The notes below the pieces were generated by a model, which was not told where the DNA came from, ran no database searches, and saw nothing but the letters and a program-made list of their open reading frames with translations. A stretch of DNA of 64,000 nt from Alphaproteobacteria bacterium. GTDB taxonomy: Bacteria > Pseudomonadota > Alphaproteobacteria > Oceanibaculales > Oceanibaculaceae. The stretch covers positions 231,802-295,801 of the forward strand of contig JAHJHR010000011.1 of assembly GCA_018823745.1 (NCBI GenBank). Direction: 5' to 3'. A program made the position numbers and the translations under genes. Below, one piece after another: positions 36,166 to 45,270 of the stretch. Position 1 is the first letter of the stretch; each line of letters starts with the position of its first letter.

Positions 36166-37710
36166 CTAAGCCCGCTCCGCCCCCGGCTTTCCGGCCTCCA
36201 CGGCGAAGCTGGCGAGGCGGGAGACCGTGCCGGCCGGCGTATCCACCTGATCGACCGCCTCCAGCCCGAACAGCGCCTGTTTCGGCGTCAGCTCCAGGCT
36301 GGCATAGCCGCGCTTGTCACCCCTTCCATAGCGGATATGCGGATTGTCCTTCCGCCCCGCCTCCATGCCGGCGTCACTCGGCCCCTGCGAACTGATCGAG
36401 GTGCAGACCACTTCGGTCGCGACTGTGGGTGAAGCGGGATCGGCGAAATCCTGTTTCAGATCGGCAACCCAGAAGGCATGGACATCGCCGCCCAGCACCA
36501 GCGGATTGGCCGGGCGGTGCGTGTCTATGGCGGAGAGCAGCCGGTCCCGGCTGGCGACATAGCCGTCCCAGCCATCGAGGTTATAGGCCTTCTCCGGTCC
36601 CGGCTTGCGGTCCAGCTCCGCCATCAGCGTCTGCTGGGCGATCACGGTCCAGCGGCCCTGTGCATCCTTCAGCGCCCCGTCAAGCCAGGCTTCCTGCTCG
36701 CGGCCCAGCAGGCTGCGCTTGTCGTCGAACCGCTCATCACAGTCATGGATGCCGGAGCGGTTCAGCCCGCAGGGATGCGCATCGCGGTATTGCCGGTCGT
36801 CGAGCAACGCCAGATCGAGCAGATCGCCGAAGCGATAGCGGTCATAGATCCGCAGGGCCGGACCGGAGGGCGCCATGGAAGGCGGTACCGGCATATGCTC
36901 GTACCAGGCCTGATAGGCGGCGGCCCGGATATCGAGAAACTGGCCGGGATGGCTGGTCTTCGGGGAATGATCATTGGCGTAGTTATTGGCGACCTCGTGA
37001 TCGTCCCAGATCGCCAGCCAGGGGGCCGCCGCATGCGCTGCCTGCAGATCGGGATCGGTTTTGTACAGCGCATACCGGTCGCGCCATTCCCAGAGCTGCG
37101 TCGGGATGCCGGTGCCATGCTGGCGGATATAGCGCTTTCCCCAGGAGGCCTCATACACATAGTCGCCGAGATGCAGCACCAGGTCGAAATCCTGCGCCGC
37201 CATATGCCGGAAGGCGGTGAAATAGCCATGCTCATATTGCTGGCAGGAGGCAAAGGCGAGCCGCAGTTTCTGCAGCGCCGCGCCCGGCGCCGGCGCGGTG
37301 CGGGTGCGGCCGACCGGGCTACGCGCACCGCCGGCCTGAAAGCGGTAGAAATACCAGCGCCCCGGTTCCAGCCCGGACACCACGACATGCACGGAATGGC
37401 CAAAGCCCGGCTCGGCCACTGCCACGCCCTCAGCGGCGATCTTCGCGAAGGCCTCGTCATGGGCAATCTGCCAGGTCACCTCCACCGGCGCGTCCGGCAG
37501 CGCCGAGGCGGCAAACAGATCGCCAGTGGCGGGCGGTGCCAGGCGGGTCCACAGCACCACGCTGTCCGGTCGCGGACAGCCCGAGGCGACGCCCAGCGTG
37601 AAGGGATCATCGGTGAAGCGGATCGGTGCGGCCCGAATCAGCCCGGGTGCTGCGAGCAGCGCGGTTGTCGCCAGCGATCCCGCAAGAAAACCGCGCCGCC
37701 TGATCCGCAT
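36166..37710 (-). CDS. PhoD-type alkaline phosphatase / phosphodiesterase, Tat-exported
   Basis: A 514-residue exported metallophosphoesterase of the PhoD family. The N-terminus RRRGFLAG followed by a hydrophobic stretch is a twin-arginine signal. Metal-binding motifs are present: HLGDYVYEAS, IWDDHEVANNY, and GGDVHAFW further on. Such enzymes hydrolyse phosphomonoesters and diesters outside the cytoplasm, and are usually induced under phosphate limitation; I see no clear Pho-box in the short upstream gap. It lies 17 bases downstream of gmk on the same strand, so it may be read through from the yicC-gmk unit. Confidence 0.88.
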   Translation of the reverse strand: MRIRRRGFLAGSLATTALLAAPGLIRAAPIRFTDDPFTLGVASGCPRPDSVVLWTRLAPPATGDLFAASALPDAPVEVTWQIAHDEAFAKIAAEGVAVAEPGFGHSVHVVVSGLEPGRWYFYRFQAGGARSPVGRTRTAPAPGAALQKLRLAFASCQQYEHGYFTAFRHMAAQDFDLVLHLGDYVYEASWGKRYIRQHGTGIPTQLWEWRDRYALYKTDPDLQAAHAAAPWLAIWDDHEVANNYANDHSPKTSHPGQFLDIRAAAYQAWYEHMPVPPSMAPSGPALRIYDRYRFGDLLDLALLDDRQYRDAHPCGLNRSGIHDCDERFDDKRSLLGREQEAWLDGALKDAQGRWTVIAQQTLMAELDRKPGPEKAYNLDGWDGYVASRDRLLSAIDTHRPANPLVLGGDVHAFWVADLKQDFADPASPTVATEVVCTSISSQGPSDAGMEAGRKDNPHIRYGRGDKRGYASLELTPKQALFGLEAVDQVDTPAGTVSRLASFAVEAGKPGAERA

Positions 37711-37727
37711 AGCGTGCCCTCAGAGTC

Positions 37728-38411
37728 TCAGGCCGGGCCGGCGGCGATCAGGCCGCGGACGAAATCGCCGATGCCGATCTGTCTTTCGCGCTTCAGCCGT
37801 TCGGCGCAAAGGATTGCCGTTACCTCGGCGACGCTTCTGTCGAGGTCGTGATTGACGATCACATAGTCATATTCCGACCAATGGCTCATCTCGTCGGCAG
37901 CCTTCTTCATGCGGCCGATCACCACCTCCTCCGAATCCTGGGCGCGGCTGCGCAGCCGGCGTTCCAGCTCGGCCTGGGCCGGCGGCAGGATGAAGACGGT
38001 GACGACATCGCGCGGCAGCTTCTCGTTCAGCTGCTGCGTGCCCTGCCAGTCGACGTCGAACAGGATGTCGCTGCCGGCAGCCAGCGCCGCCTCGACCGGG
38101 CCGCGCGGCGTGCCGTAGCAATTGCTGAACACGCGGGCATGTTCCAGCAGCTCGCCGGCCTGCACCATGGCGTCGAATTCCGGCAAATCGATGAAATGAT
38201 AATCCCGGCCATCCACCTCCCCCGGTCGCGGCGGGCGGGTGGTCACCGAGACCGACATGGTCAGCCGGCGGTCTTCCTGAAGCAGGCGGCGGGAAATGCT
38301 GGTCTTGCCGGCGCCCGAGGGCGAGGACAGCACCAGCATCAGGCCCCGGCGGCTGATCTCCGGCGCGTTCTCCAGAGTGGCCATGGGCAGGGCCGGTTCC
38401 TTACTCGACAT
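37728..38411 (-). CDS. gmk: Guanylate kinase
   Basis: A 227-residue kinase phosphorylating GMP to GDP. The P-loop SSPSGAGKTSI lies at 29-39. Other family marks are VSVTTRPPRPGEVDGRDYHF (GMP-binding) and LFDVDWQGTQQL. The ATG at 38411 follows GAAGGAGC and overlaps the end of yicC by 11 bases, so translation is coupled. The yicC-gmk pair is a conserved order in proteobacteria. Confidence 0.95.
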   Translation of the reverse strand: MSSKEPALPMATLENAPEISRRGLMLVLSSPSGAGKTSISRRLLQEDRRLTMSVSVTTRPPRPGEVDGRDYHFIDLPEFDAMVQAGELLEHARVFSNCYGTPRGPVEAALAAGSDILFDVDWQGTQQLNEKLPRDVVTVFILPPAQAELERRLRSRAQDSEEVVIGRMKKAADEMSHWSEYDYVIVNHDLDRSVAEVTAILCAERLKRERQIGIGDFVRGLIAAGPA

Positions 38412-39315
38412 TCTGCACCTGCTCCTTCAACTGGTCGATCACCGCCTTCAACTCCAGCCCGATCCGGGTCAGATCCGTGTCGGTGGATTTAGAGCACAGC
38501 GTATTGGCCTCGCGGTTGAATTCCTGGCACAGGAAGTCGAAGCGCCGGCCGATCAGACTGGCTTCCGCCATCAGGTCGCGGGCGGCGGCGATATGCGCCT
38601 TCAGCCGGTCCAGCTCCTCGCGGATATCGGCGCGGGTGGCCAGCAGGGCGGCCTCCTGCGCCAGCTTTTCCTCCGGCAGGGCGGGCGACGCGTCGAGCAG
38701 CTCGGCGACCTGCTGCTGCAGCCGGGCCTTCAGCGCCGCCGGCTGGGCGGCGGCAGTCTCGCCGGCCTGCGCGGTCAGAGTCTCGATGCGGTCGAGATGG
38801 CCGGTCAGGATGGCGGCCAAACGTCCGCCCTCCTCGCCGCGTGCCGCGACCAGCCGGGCGATGGCGTCGGCCAGCCCGACGGCCAGGGCGGCGTCGCGGG
38901 CGGCACGGGCCTCCTCGGTTTCCTGCTCCTCCTCGCCGGCCTCGACCACGCCGCGCACCGCCAGCAGTGCTTCCAGGCGCGGCAGAGTGGCGTCGACCTG
39001 GCCGCGCAATTCCTCCTGCAGCGCCAGGATCTGGTCCAGAACGGCGCGGTTGATGCGGATGCCGGCATCGGTGGTCTTGCGCTCGATGGTCAGATTGACG
39101 TTCACATTGCCGCGTTTCAGCGCCTCGCCCAGCTTCTGGCGCACCAGCGCTTCCAGCCCGTCGAAGCCCTGCGGCACGCGGGTGCGGATATCCAGCCCCC
39201 GGCCATTCACCGATTTCAGCTCCCACGCCCAGCCCAGCCCGTCATGCTGGCCCTCGGTGCGGGCGAAGCCTGTCATGCTGGCCAGTCTTGCCGCTGATAA
39301 TGGTGCACGCGTCAC
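38401..39315 (-). CDS. yicC: YicC-family endoribonuclease
   Basis: A 304-residue member of the YicC family, reported as a stress-linked endoribonuclease. The N-terminal signature SMTGFARTEG lies at 13-22 and the C-terminal conserved block VKSLIGRR-like (here MAEASLIGRRFDFLCQEFNRE) with NTLCSKSTD lies at the end. The likely start is GTG 39315, preceded by AGAGG; ATG 39276 at the signature itself is an alternative. A long upstream open extension to 39678 overlaps the divergent SDR gene and is non-coding. It is coupled to gmk by an 11-base overlap. Confidence 0.9.
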   Translation of the reverse strand: MTRAPLSAARLASMTGFARTEGQHDGLGWAWELKSVNGRGLDIRTRVPQGFDGLEALVRQKLGEALKRGNVNVNLTIERKTTDAGIRINRAVLDQILALQEELRGQVDATLPRLEALLAVRGVVEAGEEEQETEEARAARDAALAVGLADAIARLVAARGEEGGRLAAILTGHLDRIETLTAQAGETAAAQPAALKARLQQQVAELLDASPALPEEKLAQEAALLATRADIREELDRLKAHIAAARDLMAEASLIGRRFDFLCQEFNREANTLCSKSTDTDLTRIGLELKAVIDQLKEQVQNVE

Positions 39316-39397
39316 GGGGCAACCTCTGCATTTTGGGGTAGGATGAAGCGGCGCCACTATATCCCCGCAATACCGCAGCGACAACCGGACAGGCCTC

Positions 39398-40171
39398 ATG
39401 CTTTCCCCCAAAACCATCGTCATCACCGGCGCCAGCAGCGGCCTGGGCGCGGCCCTGGCCGTGGAGTATACCGGCCCCGGTATTCTGCTGGCGCTGACCG
39501 GGCGTGACGCCGACCGGCTGGAAGCGACAGCCAGTGCGTGCCGGGCAAAGGGTGCCGAGGTAGAGGCCGCCCGGCTGGATGTCAGCGATACGGCAGCGAT
39601 GGAAGCCTGGCTGCTGGCGCTGGACAACCGGCAGCCGGTCGATCTGGTGATCGCCAATGCCGGGATATCGGCTGGCACCGGTGGCGCTGTCGAGCCGGCG
39701 GATCAGGCGCGGCGCATCTTCGCCGTGAATCTCGATGGCGTGCTGAACAGCGTCCTGCCGCTGATCCCCCGGATGCAGGCGCGCAAAAGCGGTCAGATCG
39801 CGCTGATGAGTTCGCTGGCCGGGTTTCGCGGCTTTCCGGGCGCGCCGGCCTATTGCGGCAGCAAGGCCGCCGTCCGGGTCTATGGCGAGGCGCTGCGCGG
39901 CACGCTGGCGGCCAGCGGCGTGGCGGTGAATGTCATCTGCCCCGGCTATGTCCGCACCGCGATGACGGCGCGCAATTCCTTCCCCATGCCCTTGCTGATG
40001 GATGCCGACAAGGCGGCGGCGCTGATCCGCCGGCGGCTGGGCCGCAATGCAGCACGGATCGCCTTTCCCTGGCCGATGTTGGCCGCTGTCTGGTTGCTGC
40101 AGGCGCTGCCCCCCGCCCTGATCGACCCCCTCATGCGTCGGCTGCCGGCAAAAGGCGTCGACGCCGATTGA
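39398..40171 (+). CDS. Short-chain dehydrogenase/reductase
   Basis: A 257-residue SDR with cofactor motif TGASSGLG at 10-17, NAG at 87-89 and the Ser139 / Tyr152 / Lys156 triad (MSSLAG; YCGSK). The C-terminal tail (about 212-250) is hydrophobic, with FPWPMLAAVWLLQALPPALI, suggesting membrane association. This C-terminal layout resembles lipid-acting SDRs. It opens a three-gene plus-strand islet (with two TauE/SafE genes) inside the otherwise minus-strand mltG-yicC-gmk block. Substrate unknown. Confidence 0.85.
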   Translation: MLSPKTIVITGASSGLGAALAVEYTGPGILLALTGRDADRLEATASACRAKGAEVEAARLDVSDTAAMEAWLLALDNRQPVDLVIANAGISAGTGGAVEPADQARRIFAVNLDGVLNSVLPLIPRMQARKSGQIALMSSLAGFRGFPGAPAYCGSKAAVRVYGEALRGTLAASGVAVNVICPGYVRTAMTARNSFPMPLLMDADKAAALIRRRLGRNAARIAFPWPMLAAVWLLQALPPALIDPLMRRLPAKGVDAD

Positions 40172-40214
40172 CGCCCGGCGCTAGGGTGGCGCCGTCGCTG
40201 TACCCGCCATCCGG

Positions 40215-40982
40215 ATGACCGCCTTGGATCTCGTCTCCCTGCTGCCGGCTGATTTCACGCTGCTGGCCTTTGCGCTGTCCTTCGCGCTGATCCTGGTCGC
40301 CGCCTTTGTGCGGGCCTTCAGCGGCTTCGGCTTTGCGCTGCTGGCGGTGCCGGGGCTGGTGATGCTGATGGAGCCGATCCAGGCGGTGCCGATCTGCCTG
40401 CTGCTGCAACTGGGCGCCGGGCTGGGCATGGTGCCCTCAACCTGGAAGCAGATGGATTTCAGCTCGCTGCGCCTGCTGCTGCCCGGTGGGCTGCTGCTGA
40501 CGCCGGTCGGGGCGCTGCTGCTGGCGGTGATCGACCCGACCGCCCTGAAGCTGCTGATCTGCGCCATCGTCATGATCATCGCCTTGCTGCTCTGGCGCGG
40601 CTTCGCCCTGAAGAAGCGCCCCGGCCCGGTGGGCAGCTTCGCCGCCGGGGCCTCTGCCGGGCTGCTCGGCGGGCTGGCTGCGATACCGGGGCCGCCGGTG
40701 GTGCTGTTCTACCTGTCGGCGCCGGGCGATCACCGCACCAGCCGCGCCTCGCTGAACGGCTTCTTCCTGGCGATCAACCTGCTGGCGGTCGTCACCTTGC
40801 TGCTGAAGGATTCCTTCGACATGCATGTCCTTGTCTGGTCACTGCTGCTGGCCCCGGCGATGCTGATCGGCACCCTGCTCGGCCATCACGGCTTCAACCG
40901 CGCCGATGCCGGGCTGTTCCGCCGTATCGCCGTTGGCTTGCTGTTCGTTACTGGCGCCCTCGGCTTCGCCACGGCGCTCTAG
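40215..40982 (+). CDS. TauE/SafE-family membrane permease (copy 1)
   Basis: A 255-residue polytopic membrane protein of the TauE/SafE (DUF81) family, which exports or imports sulphur-containing organic anions. The duplicated family motif is visible: VRAFSGFGFALLAVPGLV in the first half and GGLAAIPGPPVVLFYLS in the second. About eight spans are predicted by eye. The neighbouring gene at 40992 is a paralogue. It follows the SDR by 43 bases on the same strand, so they probably share a transcript. Substrate unknown. Confidence 0.85.
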   Translation: MTALDLVSLLPADFTLLAFALSFALILVAAFVRAFSGFGFALLAVPGLVMLMEPIQAVPICLLLQLGAGLGMVPSTWKQMDFSSLRLLLPGGLLLTPVGALLLAVIDPTALKLLICAIVMIIALLLWRGFALKKRPGPVGSFAAGASAGLLGGLAAIPGPPVVLFYLSAPGDHRTSRASLNGFFLAINLLAVVTLLLKDSFDMHVLVWSLLLAPAMLIGTLLGHHGFNRADAGLFRRIAVGLLFVTGALGFATAL

Positions 40983-40991
40983 GACCCCATC

Positions 40992-41759
40992 ATGACCGCC
41001 CTGCTGCCCGAGGCCCTGACTCCGCTCAGCTTCGCCCTTGTCTTCCTTGTCGTGACCTTCGCCGCCGTGGTGCGGGCCTTTACCGGCTTCGGCTTCGCCC
41101 TGCTGGCGATACCGGCGCTGGTCCTGATATTGCCGCCGACCCAGGTGGTGCCGTTCATCTTCATCCTGGAGATCGGCATTTCGATGATCCTGCTGCCCCA
41201 TCTGTGGCGCGAGGTCGATATGCGCGGCCTGCGCTGGCTGCTGCCCGGCGCGCTCATCGCCACGCCCTTTGGGGGATTGCTGCTGCTGGCCTTGTCGGCG
41301 GAGGCGCTGCGGCTCGGCATCGGGCTGGTGGTGCTGAGTGCGGCGCTGCTGATGTGGCGCGGCCTATCCTTCCGCAAGGCGCCCGGCCCGCTGGCGGCAC
41401 TGGCGACCGGCGGGCTGTCCGGCATCCTGAACGGGGCGGCCGGCATACCGGGCCCGCCGGTGGTGCTGTTCTACCTCTCGACGCCGGCCGCCAATGCGGT
41501 CAGCCGGGCCTCGCTGATCGCCTATTTCGCGATCATCGACATTCTGGGCGTGGCAGTGGCCGCGTATAACGGCCTGGTCGATGGCGAAACCCTGCGCTGG
41601 GTGCTGTGGCTGGTGCCGGCCACGGTTCTTGGCTCGGTCATCGGCCAATACGCTTTCAGGCGCGCCAATCCGGGCCTGTTCCGGCCCATTGTGCTGCTGG
41701 TGCTGCTGGCCACCGGCCTGGCCGGGGCGGTCAAGGCAATGCTGGATATCCTGGCGTAG
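40992..41759 (+). CDS. TauE/SafE-family membrane permease (copy 2, tandem paralogue)
   Basis: A 255-residue paralogue of the preceding gene, of identical length. It shares VRAFTGFGFALLAIPALV and GAAGIPGPPVVLFYLSTP. Elsewhere the two are clearly diverged, so the duplication is not recent. Only nine bases separate the two genes. Two half-size TauE/SafE proteins side by side could act as a heterodimer or as two transporters for related anions. It converges on mltG with a 16-base gap. Confidence 0.85.
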   Translation: MTALLPEALTPLSFALVFLVVTFAAVVRAFTGFGFALLAIPALVLILPPTQVVPFIFILEIGISMILLPHLWREVDMRGLRWLLPGALIATPFGGLLLLALSAEALRLGIGLVVLSAALLMWRGLSFRKAPGPLAALATGGLSGILNGAAGIPGPPVVLFYLSTPAANAVSRASLIAYFAIIDILGVAVAAYNGLVDGETLRWVLWLVPATVLGSVIGQYAFRRANPGLFRPIVLLVLLATGLAGAVKAMLDILA

Positions 41760-41775
41760 CGGCTACTGGCCCACG

Positions 41776-42759
41776 CTACTGGCGCTGTTCCTGCTGCACC
41801 TTGCGCCAGCGCCGGACATTGGCGTTGTGCTCGTCCAGGGTTCGGGCGAAGGCATGGCCGCCCGTGCCATCCGCGACGAAATAATATTCATCCGTGCTGA
41901 TCGGGTTCAGCACGGCCTCCAGCGCGCCGCGCCCCGGATTGCAGATCGGACCTTCCGGCAGCCCGTCGCGGGTATAAGTGTTGAACGGGTGGTCGCGCTG
42001 CAGATCGGCGCGCAGCAACGGCCGGTCAAGCACGCCCAGCCCGTCCGAAATGCCATAGATCACGGTTGGGTCGGATTGCAGCCGCATGCCGGCGCGCAGG
42101 CGGTTGAGGAACACGGCGGCGACGCGCGGCCGTTCCGCAGCGATCCCGGTTTCCCGCTCGACCACGGAGGCGAGGATAACCGCTTCCTCCTTGGTCTTGA
42201 TCGGCAGATCGGCGGCGCGTCTCTCCCACAGCCGGTCGACCATCTCCTGCATGCCATGCTGCATGCGGGCAATCATCTGCTGGCGCGTATCGCCAAAGGA
42301 GAAATGATAGGTTTCCGGCAACAGGGTGCCATCGGCCGGCGGCTGCTCGACCGTACCGGCCAGCCCCTCGACATCGCCCAGCTGAGCGATGATCTGCCGG
42401 CTGCTCAGCCCCTCGGCAATCGTCAGGCGGCGCACCACGGTCTCGCCGCTCTGCAGCAGCGCCATCACCTCGCGCGGGCTGATGCCGGGCTTGAAGGCGT
42501 ATTCGCCGGCCTTCAGCGGCCCCTGCTCGGCATGAAGGCGGACGGCGATCATGAATATCTGCGGATAATGCAGGATATTCGCCTCGGTCAGCCGGTTGGC
42601 GATGCCCTCGACACCGGAGCCGCGCGGAATCACCAGCGTCATCGGCGCCTTCAACGGGCCGGGCCGGGTGAATTGGGCATAGCCCCAGGCGAACACGCCG
42701 CCCGCGGCAATGCCCAGCATAATCAGGAAAACCAGAAGCCGGGCAAGGAAGCGTCCCAT
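41776..42759 (-). CDS. mltG: Endolytic murein transglycosylase MltG
   Basis: A 327-residue inner-membrane enzyme that cuts nascent glycan strands and so sets their length. A membrane anchor spans about 5-27. The catalytic Glu201 lies in LASVVERETG, and the following RVAAVFLNRLRAGMRLQSDPT is the YceG-family core. Its start lies 12 bases after the fabF stop, in the usual fabF-mltG order. In related genomes yicC often follows mltG directly; here three plus-strand genes intervene. Confidence 0.93.
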   Translation of the reverse strand: MGRFLARLLVFLIMLGIAAGGVFAWGYAQFTRPGPLKAPMTLVIPRGSGVEGIANRLTEANILHYPQIFMIAVRLHAEQGPLKAGEYAFKPGISPREVMALLQSGETVVRRLTIAEGLSSRQIIAQLGDVEGLAGTVEQPPADGTLLPETYHFSFGDTRQQMIARMQHGMQEMVDRLWERRAADLPIKTKEEAVILASVVERETGIAAERPRVAAVFLNRLRAGMRLQSDPTVIYGISDGLGVLDRPLLRADLQRDHPFNTYTRDGLPEGPICNPGRGALEAVLNPISTDEYYFVADGTGGHAFARTLDEHNANVRRWRKVQQEQRQ

Positions 42760-42770
42760 CGGACGCCCCC

Positions 42771-44036
42771 TCAGGAAAACTTGGTGAAGATCAGCGAGGC
42801 GTTGGTGCCACCAAAACCAAAGGAATTGGACAGCGCCGTTTCAACCTTCATCTCCTTCGCCTTCAGCGGCACCAGATCGATCCCGGTACAGCTCGGCGAC
42901 AGGTTTTCCAGGTTCAGCGTCGGCGGAACGATCGAGTCACGCATCGCCAGGATGCAGAAGATCGCCTCGACGCTGCCCGCCGCACCCAGCAGATGGCCAA
43001 TCGCGGATTTGGTCGACGACATGGCAATCGAACCGGCATGCTCGGCGAACAGCCGCTTCACCGCACCGAACTCGATCTCGTCGCCCAGCGGGGTGGAAGT
43101 GCCATGCGCGTTCACATAGTCGATATCGGCAACCGTGCGGCTGGCATTCTTCAGGGCATTGCGCATCGCCCGGAAGCCGCCATTACCATCTTCGGCGGGT
43201 GCCGTGATGTGGTGGGCATCGCCGGACAGGCCATAGCCAACCACTTCAGCGTAAATCTTCGCACCACGCTTTTTGGCGTGCTCGTATTCTTCCAGCACGA
43301 CCACGCCGGCGCCCTCGCCCATGACGAAGCCGTCACGGCCCTCATCCCAGGGGCGCGAGGCCGTTTCAGGCGTGTCGTTATAGCTGGTGGACAGCGCCCG
43401 CGCGGCGGCAAAGCCGGCCATGCCGATGCGGCTGACCGCCGCCTCGGCGCCGCCGGCAACCATGACATCGGCATCGCCGAACATGATCAGCCGTGAGGCA
43501 TCGCCGATCGCATGCGCGCCAGTCGAGCAGGCGGTCACGGGGGCGTGGTTTGGCCCCTGAAATCCGTATTTGATCGAGACATGACCCGAGGCCAGGTTGA
43601 TCAGCGCTGCCGGAATAAAGAACGGGGTGATGCGACGCGGCCCCTGCTCCTTCAGCGTGATGGAGCCGTGATAGATCGTCTCCAGACCACCGATGCCGGA
43701 GCCGATCATGACGCCGATCCGCTCACGTTCCTCGTCGGTCTGGGGGGAGATGCCAGAGGCCTCCACCGCCTGCGTCGCTGCGGCGACGGCATAAACGATG
43801 AACCGGTCCATCTTGCGCTGATCTTTTGTCGACACCCACTCGTCGGCGCTGAAACTGCCTTCGGAAGCGGGGCCGGCAGGCGGAATGCCAGCAATCTTTG
43901 CCGGCAGATCGGAGACATCGAAGGTTTCGATGACCGAAATTCCCGATTGGCCGGCAATCAGACGCTGCCACGTCTGCTCGACACCACAGCCGAGAGGGGT
44001 AACGAGCCCCATCCCGGTAACGACGACACGTCTCAT
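42771..44036 (-). CDS. fabF: 3-oxoacyl-[ACP] synthase II (KAS II)
   Basis: A 421-residue condensing enzyme that elongates acyl-ACP with malonyl-ACP. The catalytic triad is complete: Cys170 (VTACSTGAHAIG), His311 (NAHGTSTPLGD) and His348 (SAIGHLLGAAG). The C-terminal NSFGFGGTNAS glycine-rich motif is present. The gene follows acpP by 70 bases in the fabD-fabG-acpP-fabF order. This is the standard essential fatty-acid elongation enzyme. Confidence 0.96.
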   Translation of the reverse strand: MRRVVVTGMGLVTPLGCGVEQTWQRLIAGQSGISVIETFDVSDLPAKIAGIPPAGPASEGSFSADEWVSTKDQRKMDRFIVYAVAAATQAVEASGISPQTDEERERIGVMIGSGIGGLETIYHGSITLKEQGPRRITPFFIPAALINLASGHVSIKYGFQGPNHAPVTACSTGAHAIGDASRLIMFGDADVMVAGGAEAAVSRIGMAGFAAARALSTSYNDTPETASRPWDEGRDGFVMGEGAGVVVLEEYEHAKKRGAKIYAEVVGYGLSGDAHHITAPAEDGNGGFRAMRNALKNASRTVADIDYVNAHGTSTPLGDEIEFGAVKRLFAEHAGSIAMSSTKSAIGHLLGAAGSVEAIFCILAMRDSIVPPTLNLENLSPSCTGIDLVPLKAKEMKVETALSNSFGFGGTNASLIFTKFS

Positions 44037-44106
44037 CAGTTTACCGCTGGTCGTGGATCAGGGTGAGTGTCCGCCAGGCACAGGGCACCGGCGGACATCA
44101 GCAACT

Positions 44107-44343
44107 TCAGGAAGCGCTCTTCTGGATGAAGTCGATCGCGTCCTTGACGGTCTGGATCTTCTCAGCCGCGTCATCGGGAATTTCGCAGCCGAATTCCTCT
44201 TCGAAAGCCATCACCAGTTCGACGGTATCCAGGCTGTCCGCGCCCAGATCGTCAATGAAGCTGGCATCCTCGGTAACCTTTGCCTCGTCGACACCGAGAT
44301 GCTCGACGACGATCTTCTTTACGCGGTCGGCGACATCGCTCAT
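44107..44343 (-). CDS. acpP: Acyl carrier protein
   Basis: A 78-residue acidic carrier protein. The 4'-phosphopantetheine attachment Ser37 lies in [14 protein letters not shown]. The ATG at 44343 follows AAGGAA; a longer frame to 44400 adds no conserved residues. It carries the growing acyl chain for FabD, FabG and FabF, encoded on either side. A leader hairpin lies upstream at 44385-44416. Confidence 0.97.
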   Translation of the reverse strand: MSDVADRVKKIVVEHLGVDEAKVTEDASFIDDLGADSLDTVELVMAFEEEFGCEIPDDAAEKIQTVKDAIDFIQKSAS

Positions 44344-44384
44344 TTCAGCAATTCCTTGATTTGTTGCTTGAATTCCGTGGACCG

Positions 44385-44416
44385 AGGGGGAAATCCCCAA
44401 ACAGCAAAATCCCCCT
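44385..44416 (-). promoter_or_regulatory. Hairpin in the acpP leader
   Basis: On the minus strand AGGGGGA (44416-44410) can pair with TCCCCCT (44391-44385) around an 18-base loop, about 40 bases before the acpP ATG. An internal GGGG/CCCC pairing competes. There is no T-run, so it is not a standard terminator. It may stabilise the abundant acpP mRNA. The rest of the fabG-acpP gap is AT-rich and may hold a promoter. Confidence 0.35.
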
Positions 44417-44500
44417 AAACGATAGGGTGGCGTTCTCTAACACACTTTATTTTTCCAAGCCAGCTTTCGGCAACCCTAAAAGCCGCTTGAAAAAACAGCC

Positions 44501-45238
44501 TTACAGCATGGCCATGCCGCCATTCACATGCAAGGTGTGACCTGTCACATAAGCCGCCTCGTCGCTGACCAGATACAGAACGGCGGCGGCTATCTCTTCC
44601 GGCGTGCCCATCCGGCCGGCCGGGATTCGGCCGGAGATGGCCGCGCGCTGCTCCTCGTTCAGGGCATCGGTCATCGGCGTGGCGATGAATCCCGGCGCCA
44701 CGGCGTTCACCGTCACGTTGCGGCTGGCCACCTCGGCAGCGAGCGCCTTGGTGAAGCCGATCATGCCGGCCTTGGAGGCGGCGTAATTCGCCTGCCCCGG
44801 ATTGCCGGTCGCGCCGACGATGGAGGAAATGCCGACGATACGGCCCCAGCGCTTCTTCATCATGCCGCGCATGGCCGCGCGGGTCAGGCGGAAGCCGGCG
44901 GTCAGATTGACCTCCAGCACGATGTCCCAATCCTCGTCCTTCATGCGCATCAGCAGGCCATCGCGGGTCAGCCCGGCATTGTTGATCAGGATATCGATGG
45001 CGCCGGCCTTCTCCTCGACCGTCTTGATCAGCGCCTCGGTGGCGGCTGCGTCGGAGAGGTTGGCCGGGGCGACGATGGCGCGCTCGCCCAGAGCGGCGGC
45101 CAGTTCCTCCAGCGGCTGCACCCGCGTGCCGCTGAGGGCGACGGTCGCCCCCTGGGCATGCAGCATCCTGGCGATTGCCCCGCCAATAGCGCCCGAGGCG
45201 CCGGTTACGAGGGCAATTTTACCGGTCAGATCGAACAT
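44501..45238 (-). CDS. fabG: 3-oxoacyl-[ACP] reductase
   Basis: A 245-residue NADPH-dependent SDR that reduces 3-oxoacyl-ACP. TGASGAIG lies at 12-19, NNAG at 86-89, and Ser139 / Tyr152 / Lys156 form the catalytic set (GISSIVG; NYAASK). The ATG at 45238 follows AAGGAAA. Its place between fabD and acpP and its normal length identify it as the housekeeping FabG, unlike the several other SDRs in this window. Confidence 0.95.
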   Translation of the reverse strand: MFDLTGKIALVTGASGAIGGAIARMLHAQGATVALSGTRVQPLEELAAALGERAIVAPANLSDAAATEALIKTVEEKAGAIDILINNAGLTRDGLLMRMKDEDWDIVLEVNLTAGFRLTRAAMRGMMKKRWGRIVGISSIVGATGNPGQANYAASKAGMIGFTKALAAEVASRNVTVNAVAPGFIATPMTDALNEEQRAAISGRIPAGRMGTPEEIAAAVLYLVSDEAAYVTGHTLHVNGGMAML

Positions 45239-45270
45239 CGGCCGTTTCCTTGTTTTCTGCTGTCTTAAGT

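Noticed and set aside
38401..39678. 425-codon version of yicC
   Set aside because: The extra N-terminal sequence overlaps the divergent SDR gene and is unrelated to the YicC family.
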